Below are positions 59,926-64,000 of a DNA stretch of 64,000 nucleotides, one piece after another. The notes under the pieces were generated by a model. That model was not told the origin of the DNA and ran no database searches. It saw nothing but the letters and a program-made list of their open reading frames with translations. The stretch is from NCBI RefSeq assembly GCF_023897065.1, contig NZ_JAMHIV010000005.1, forward strand, positions 228,195 through 292,194. Direction: 5' to 3'. This DNA is from Crossiella sp. SN42. GTDB taxonomy: Bacteria; Actinomycetota; Actinomycetes; Mycobacteriales; Pseudonocardiaceae. Both the position numbers and the translations under genes were made by a program. Each line of letters opens with the position of its first letter. The stretch's first letter is position 1.

Positions 59926-61926
59926 GTGAGCTCAGTGGTGCGCGACCGGCTCGGCCGGTTCGCCTTCGGCGCCGACTACAACCCGGAGCAGTGGCCGGAG
60001 CAGGTCCAGGACGAGGACGTGGCGCTGATGCGCGCGGCCGGGGTGAGCCTGGTGTCGGTGGGCATCTTCAGCTGGGCGGTGGCCGAGCCGGAGCCTGGCC
60101 GGTACCAGTTGGACTGGCTGGACCGGGTGCTGGACCGGTTGGCCGCCAACGGGATCGGCGCCTGCCTGGCCACCATGACCGCCTCCCCGCCGCCCTGGCT
60201 GGCGCACCGGCACCCGGAGACGCTGCCCCGTCGCGCGGACGGCACGCTGCTCTCCCCCGGCGCGCGGCAGCACTACTGCCCGTCCAGCCCGGTCTACCGC
60301 GCCTACGCCGCCGGACTGGTGGAGACCTTGGCCACCCGCTACGCCGGGCATCCCGCGCTGGCCATGTGGCACGTGAACAACGAGTACGGCTGCCACGTGC
60401 CGGAGTGCTTCTGCGAGGTCTCGGCCGCGGCCTTCCGCGGCTGGCTGGCCGAGCGCTACGGCGGCGTCGACGGGCTGAACGAGGCCTGGTCCACCACGTT
60501 CTGGTCGCAGCGCTACCACGAGCTGACCGAGGTGCGCCCGCCGCGCACCGCGCCGACCTTCCCGAACCCGGCGCAGGTGCTGGACTACAAGCGGTTCTCC
60601 TCCCACGCCCTGCTGGAGTGCTTCCTGCTGGAGAAGGAGATCCTGCGCCGGGTCACCCCGGGGGTGCCGGTGACCACGAACTTCGTCGGGGCCTGGCACC
60701 GGATCGACGTGGCCTCCTGGGCGCCGCACCTGGACGTGGTCTCCTACGACTCCTACCCGGACCCGCACGACCCGGACACCGTGGTGCAGGCGGCTTTCGC
60801 CTACGACCAGATGCGCGCGCTGCACGGGAAACCGTGGCTGCTGCTGGAACAGGCGCCCAGCGCGGTGAACTGGCGCACCCGCAACGCGCCCAAGGCGCCC
60901 GGCCAGATGCGGCTGTGGAGCTACCAGGCGGTGGCCAGGGGCGCGGACGCGGTGATGTACTTCCAGTGGCGGCAGTCCCGCGGCGGCGCGGAACGCTTCC
61001 ACTCCGCGATGGTGCCGCACGCCGGTCCAGGTGCCCGCGCGTACCGGGAGACCGCCGCCCTCGGTGCGGAGCTGGCCGGGCTGGAACCGTTGCTGGGCAG
61101 CGAAACCGAGGCTTCGGTGGCGTTGCTGGCGGACTGGTCCAGCGGCTGGGCGGTGCAGGGCAGCGCGCTGCCCTCGGCCGATCTGTCCTTCGAGGACACC
61201 AACCTGGCCCACTACCGTCCACTGTGGACAGCCGGGATCGCGGTGGACGTGGTGTCCGCGCAGGCCGACCTGAGCCGCTTCCGGCTGCTCGTGGTGCCCA
61301 ACCTCTACCTGGTGGACGAGCCGGTCGCCGCCCGGCTGGTGGAGTACGTGCGCGCGGGCGGGCACCTGGTGCTGTCCTTCTTCTCCGGCATCGTGGACAG
61401 CGCGGACCGGGTGCACCTGGGCGGCTACCCCGGCCCGTTCCGCGAGCTGCTCGGCCTGACCGTGGAGGAGTTCTGGCCGCTGCCCGCCGACGGCGTGATC
61501 GCGCTGGAGTCCGGTGGCACCGGCCGGATCTGGTCGGAGTGGATCACCCCGGCGGGCGCGGAGGTGCTGGACCGCTTCGCCGAGGGCGAGCTGGCCGGAC
61601 TCCCGGCGATCACCCGGCACGCCTTCGGCGCGGGGGTGGCGACCTACCTGGGCACCCGGCCGGATGAGGCAGGCATGGCCGAGGTGCTCGGCCGGGCGCT
61701 GGCCGACGCGGGTGTCGAACCGGTGCTGGCTGGGCTACCGGCGGGCGTGGAGGTAGCCGAGCGCCGTGGTGACCAGCGGTGGCTGTTCCTGTTGAACCAC
61801 AACACTTCCGAGGTGACCGTGCCGGTGCCCGCGGGCGCGGTGGACGCCTTGACCGACAAGCCGCTGGCCGCGGCAGAGCGGCTTGCCGGTCGCGGCGTGC
61901 TGGTGGCGCGGCTGCCGCTGACCTGA
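59926..61926 (+). CDS. GH42 beta-galactosidase
   Basis: A 666-residue glycoside hydrolase of family 42. The catalytic domain opens with FAFGADYNPEQWPEQVQDED. The acid/base Glu is in WHVNNEYGCH (about residue 152) and the nucleophile Glu in LLLEQAPSAVNW (about residue 307). A trimerisation-type domain (about 390-600) and a small C-terminal beta domain follow. No signal peptide is seen, so it acts in the cytoplasm on imported oligosaccharides. GTG at 59926 is preferred because GAGG precedes it and an operator candidate overlaps the alternative ATG at 59896. It is divergent from the sugar-acid-type operon. One GTCCACTGTGGAC palindrome lies inside it in a different reading frame from those in the PKS genes. 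Confidence 0.92.
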   Translation: MSSVVRDRLGRFAFGADYNPEQWPEQVQDEDVALMRAAGVSLVSVGIFSWAVAEPEPGRYQLDWLDRVLDRLAANGIGACLATMTASPPPWLAHRHPETLPRRADGTLLSPGARQHYCPSSPVYRAYAAGLVETLATRYAGHPALAMWHVNNEYGCHVPECFCEVSAAAFRGWLAERYGGVDGLNEAWSTTFWSQRYHELTEVRPPRTAPTFPNPAQVLDYKRFSSHALLECFLLEKEILRRVTPGVPVTTNFVGAWHRIDVASWAPHLDVVSYDSYPDPHDPDTVVQAAFAYDQMRALHGKPWLLLEQAPSAVNWRTRNAPKAPGQMRLWSYQAVARGADAVMYFQWRQSRGGAERFHSAMVPHAGPGARAYRETAALGAELAGLEPLLGSETEASVALLADWSSGWAVQGSALPSADLSFEDTNLAHYRPLWTAGIAVDVVSAQADLSRFRLLVVPNLYLVDEPVAARLVEYVRAGGHLVLSFFSGIVDSADRVHLGGYPGPFRELLGLTVEEFWPLPADGVIALESGGTGRIWSEWITPAGAEVLDRFAEGELAGLPAITRHAFGAGVATYLGTRPDEAGMAEVLGRALADAGVEPVLAGLPAGVEVAERRGDQRWLFLLNHNTSEVTVPVPAGAVDALTDKPLAAAERLAGRGVLVARLPLT

Positions 61927-62008
61927 AGCTGCCACCGGCTGGACCGGTCCCGCGGCTCGCCCCACCCTGGTCCGGTCGGGGAGTTGACGCAGGCGGAGGG
62001 ACGGTCCA

Positions 62009-62326
62009 GTGGCCGGTCGGTGGGGGTGGCTGCTCGCGGTCGCCGTGGGCGCGGCCGCGATCGGTGGCTGTGTCAAGTGGGCGGCCGACGGCGAGCTGCG
62101 CTGGCTGACCATGGTGGTGGCGGGCAAGCCGGGCGGCGGCTGCCAGGTGATCGCCCCGGACGGCATCGCCTACCCGGACCTGGTGGCCCTCGCCGAGGAC
62201 TCCGCTCTGGCGAGCCCGGCCCGGTACCTCGGCGGCGGCATCGTGCTGGCGCTGCTGCTCGCCACCGCGATCGTGGCCATCCGGCTCCGCCGATCCGGCG
62301 AGGACCCCATTGCCCCACCAAGATGA
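62009..62326 (+). CDS. Small two-helix membrane protein
   Basis: A 105-residue hypothetical protein with an N-terminal hydrophobic segment (WGWLLAVAVGAAAIGGCV; possibly a signal anchor) and a second helix near the C-terminus (GGGIVLALLLATAIVAIRL), separated by a roughly 55-residue outside loop. The GTG start at 62009 has GGAGGG at 61995-62000. I do not recognise the family. It lies between the GH42 gene and a convergent SARP gene. Confidence 0.7.
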   Translation: MAGRWGWLLAVAVGAAAIGGCVKWAADGELRWLTMVVAGKPGGGCQVIAPDGIAYPDLVALAEDSALASPARYLGGGIVLALLLATAIVAIRLRRSGEDPIAPPR

Positions 62327-62348
62327 GGCGCGCCGGCCGGGCAGCGCC

Positions 62349-63089
62349 TCAGGCCACCGCCAGCACCCGCTGCCGGGCCGCCTGCAACTCCCGTCCCGGC
62401 GGAATCTGCAGCTCGTCCCACAGCAGCCCCTTGATCTGCCGGTACGCCGCGAGCGCGTCCGCCCGCCGCCCGGCCCGCTCCAGCGTGCTCACCAGCCGAG
62501 CCCACACCTGCTCGTCGTAGGGCTGCGCGGCCACCGACTGACGCAGCACCACCACCGCCTCCGGATAGCGCTTTCTCGCCAGCAACGCGGTCACCAGGCC
62601 GGAGCGGCCGCGGTCCCGCAGCTCGGTCAGCCGGGTCTGCTCGGCCAGCGCGCACATGCCCAGGGAGCTGAACGGGGTGCCCCGCCACAGCCGCAGCGCG
62701 GAGTCCAGCCCGGCGGCCGCAGCGTCGTGGTCGCCGTCGGCCAGCGCCCGGTGGCCTGCCGCGAGCAGGGTCTCGAACTCGGTGACGTCCAGGATGGCGG
62801 GGCCGGGGTTGAGCCGGTAGGCGCCGCGGGTGCTGTCGATGCTCAGCGCGCCCAGCGGGACGAGCCGCTTGCGCCACTGGCAGACGAACGCGCGCAGGTT
62901 GACCGCGGCCGAGGGCGGCGGCCGCTCGCCCCACAGCGCCTCTACCAAACGGTCGGTGGTGCACCATTGGCCGCGCCAGAGGGCCAGCGCGGTCAGCAGG
63001 TTCTGCGGGCGGGCGGAGAGCAGCGGCAGCGGCCGGTCCGCGTGCCACAGCTCCAGGTGGCCGAACAGCCGGAGCACGGTCTTGTCCAT
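62349..63089 (-). CDS. Short SARP-type regulator (winged helix plus BTAD)
   Basis: A 246-residue protein with an OmpR-like winged-helix DNA-binding domain (LRLFGHLELW, LSARPQNLLTALALWRGQWCTTDRLVEALWG, NLRAFVCQWRKRL) followed by a bacterial transcriptional activation domain (FETLLAAGHRALADGD, DEQVWARLVSTLERAGRRADALAAYRQ). Short SARPs usually activate secondary-metabolite genes. ATG at 63089 has an AAAGGG site. It is divergent from another SARP gene across 158 bp. Confidence 0.88.
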   Translation of the reverse strand: MDKTVLRLFGHLELWHADRPLPLLSARPQNLLTALALWRGQWCTTDRLVEALWGERPPPSAAVNLRAFVCQWRKRLVPLGALSIDSTRGAYRLNPGPAILDVTEFETLLAAGHRALADGDHDAAAAGLDSALRLWRGTPFSSLGMCALAEQTRLTELRDRGRSGLVTALLARKRYPEAVVVLRQSVAAQPYDEQVWARLVSTLERAGRRADALAAYRQIKGLLWDELQIPPGRELQAARQRVLAVA

Positions 63090-63247
63090 GTGGGCCCTTT
63101 CTCCCTCGGGGCCATCACCTTGCGCGGACGGGGTACAGCGGGCGTTCAGGGAGAGTTCTGCCGGGTACCAGAGGTGTCCGGAGCACTACTGGTAGTCACG
63201 GTGCCGGTCTGGCAAGCTCGGACCGCGAGGTCAGCGAGGGGGCGGGT

Positions 63248-64000
63248 GTGCTGTTCAGGGTGTTCGGGGTGCTGGAGGTGCATGGGCCGGACGGGGTGCT
63301 GGAGTTCGCCGCGGACAAGCCCCGCCGGATGCTCTCCGCCCTGCTGCTGCACGCCAACCGCTGGGTGCCCGACCACGAGCTGGTCGAGGCGATCTGGCCG
63401 GCCGGCGCGCCGGTGTCGGCGGCGGGCAACGTCAAGACCTACGCCAGCCAGGTGCGCAAGCTGCTCGCCCCCTTCGACACCCAGCCCGGCAGGCTGGAAC
63501 GCCGGCCGGGGGCCTACCGGCTGACCGTGGCCCGCACCGAGCTGGACACCATGGTCTTCGAGGACCGGATCGGCGAGGCGGAGGCCGTGCTCGGCGCGGA
63601 CCCGGCGCGGGCCGCCGAGCTGGTCACCGAGGCGCTGGCGCTGTGGCGCGGCGAGCCGTTCGACTCCCTCGCGGTGGAGGCGGCCGGGGTCGAGCTGGCC
63701 CGGCTGACCGAGCTGCGCTGGTCGGCCCGGCACACCCTGGCCGACGCGCTGCTCGCGGCGGGCAGGCACCGGGAGGCGATCGGCCTGCTGCGCGCGATGA
63801 CCACCGAGGACCCGCTCAAGGAACCGACCTGGCTGCGCCTGCTGGCCGCGCTGGACGCCGGTGGCAGGCGGGCCGAGGCGCTGCTGGCCTACCAGGAGGC
63901 GCGCCGGGCCATCGTGACCGAGCTGGGCATCGAGCCGGGCGCGGCCCTGCGCGAGGCGTACCAGCGGGTGCTGGTGACCGACTCGCCCACCGCGCCCGAC
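63248..64000 (+). CDS. SARP/AfsR-type regulator, 3' end outside window
   Basis: 251 residues are visible: an OmpR-like winged helix (LFRVFGVLEVHGPDG, ADKPRRMLSALLLHANRWVPDHELVEAIWP, VKTYASQVRKLL) and a BTAD (AEALLAYQEARRAIVTELGIEPGAALREAYQ). The frame is still open at the window end, so it may be a larger AfsR-type protein with further domains. The GTG start at 63248 follows a GAGGGGG site. It is divergent from the short SARP gene. Confidence 0.88.
   Translation, partial: MLFRVFGVLEVHGPDGVLEFAADKPRRMLSALLLHANRWVPDHELVEAIWPAGAPVSAAGNVKTYASQVRKLLAPFDTQPGRLERRPGAYRLTVARTELDTMVFEDRIGEAEAVLGADPARAAELVTEALALWRGEPFDSLAVEAAGVELARLTELRWSARHTLADALLAAGRHREAIGLLRAMTTEDPLKEPTWLRLLAALDAGGRRAEALLAYQEARRAIVTELGIEPGAALREAYQRVLVTDSPTAPD

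Overview
High-GC actinomycete chromosome segment, estimated by eye at about 72% G+C: long GC-rich reading frames, GTG starts, modular type I polyketide synthases and SARP, LAL and PAS-LuxR regulators. The genus cannot be fixed from the sequence, but the content fits Streptomyces or Pseudonocardiales.

Positions 1 to about 52.9 kb are part of a polyene-macrolide-type biosynthetic cluster. Two modular PKS genes read leftwards. The first (34434-11656) is complete with five modules. The second (11659-1) shows two modules plus part of a third and leaves the window. Module logic in order: dehydrating; hydroxyl; methylmalonate plus hydroxyl; hydroxyl; dead ketoreductase (ketone); dehydrating; dead dehydratase (hydroxyl). 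This matches the region of nystatin and pimaricin synthases that builds the last polyene double bond, the sugar-bearing hydroxyl, the methyl/carboxyl branch and the hemiketal ketone. Loading and early modules, the terminal thioesterase, any P450 and any exporter are not in this window.

Upstream of the PKS genes, also leftward, lie a five-gene sugar operon (polyene-type glycosyltransferase, aldo/keto reductase, second glycosyltransferase, N,N-dimethyltransferase, PLP aminotransferase), an NDP-hexose 2,3-dehydratase, an asparagine-synthase-type amidotransferase and two large LAL regulators. A GDP-mannose 4,6-dehydratase of the polyene type reads rightwards. A leftward PAS-LuxR regulator, type II thioesterase and small DUF5988-like gene close the cluster. 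Five intergenic sites resembling the PimM/PAS-LuxR operator stand before the amidotransferase, the 2,3-dehydratase, the sugar operon, the PKS operon and the DUF5988-like gene, which suggests one regulon. TTA codons occur in one LAL gene, the type II thioesterase and the second PKS gene.

The inferred product is a polyene or polyene-like macrolide with a GDP-derived 6-deoxyhexose and a second dimethylamino-deoxysugar, possibly with an amide group. This tailoring combination is the most unusual point of the window.

From 53.3 kb onward the genes look non-cluster: a GDSL hydrolase with an F420-type nitroreductase, DUF1330, TetR plus a hypothetical gene, a four-gene operon (aldolase/dehydratase, FadR-type regulator, VOC protein, MFS transporter), a divergent GH42 beta-galactosidase, a small membrane protein and two divergent SARP regulators. 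No tRNA, rRNA, insertion sequence or CRISPR array was seen. A 13-bp palindrome, GTCCACWGTGGAC, recurs at least 11 times across the window, far above expectation.
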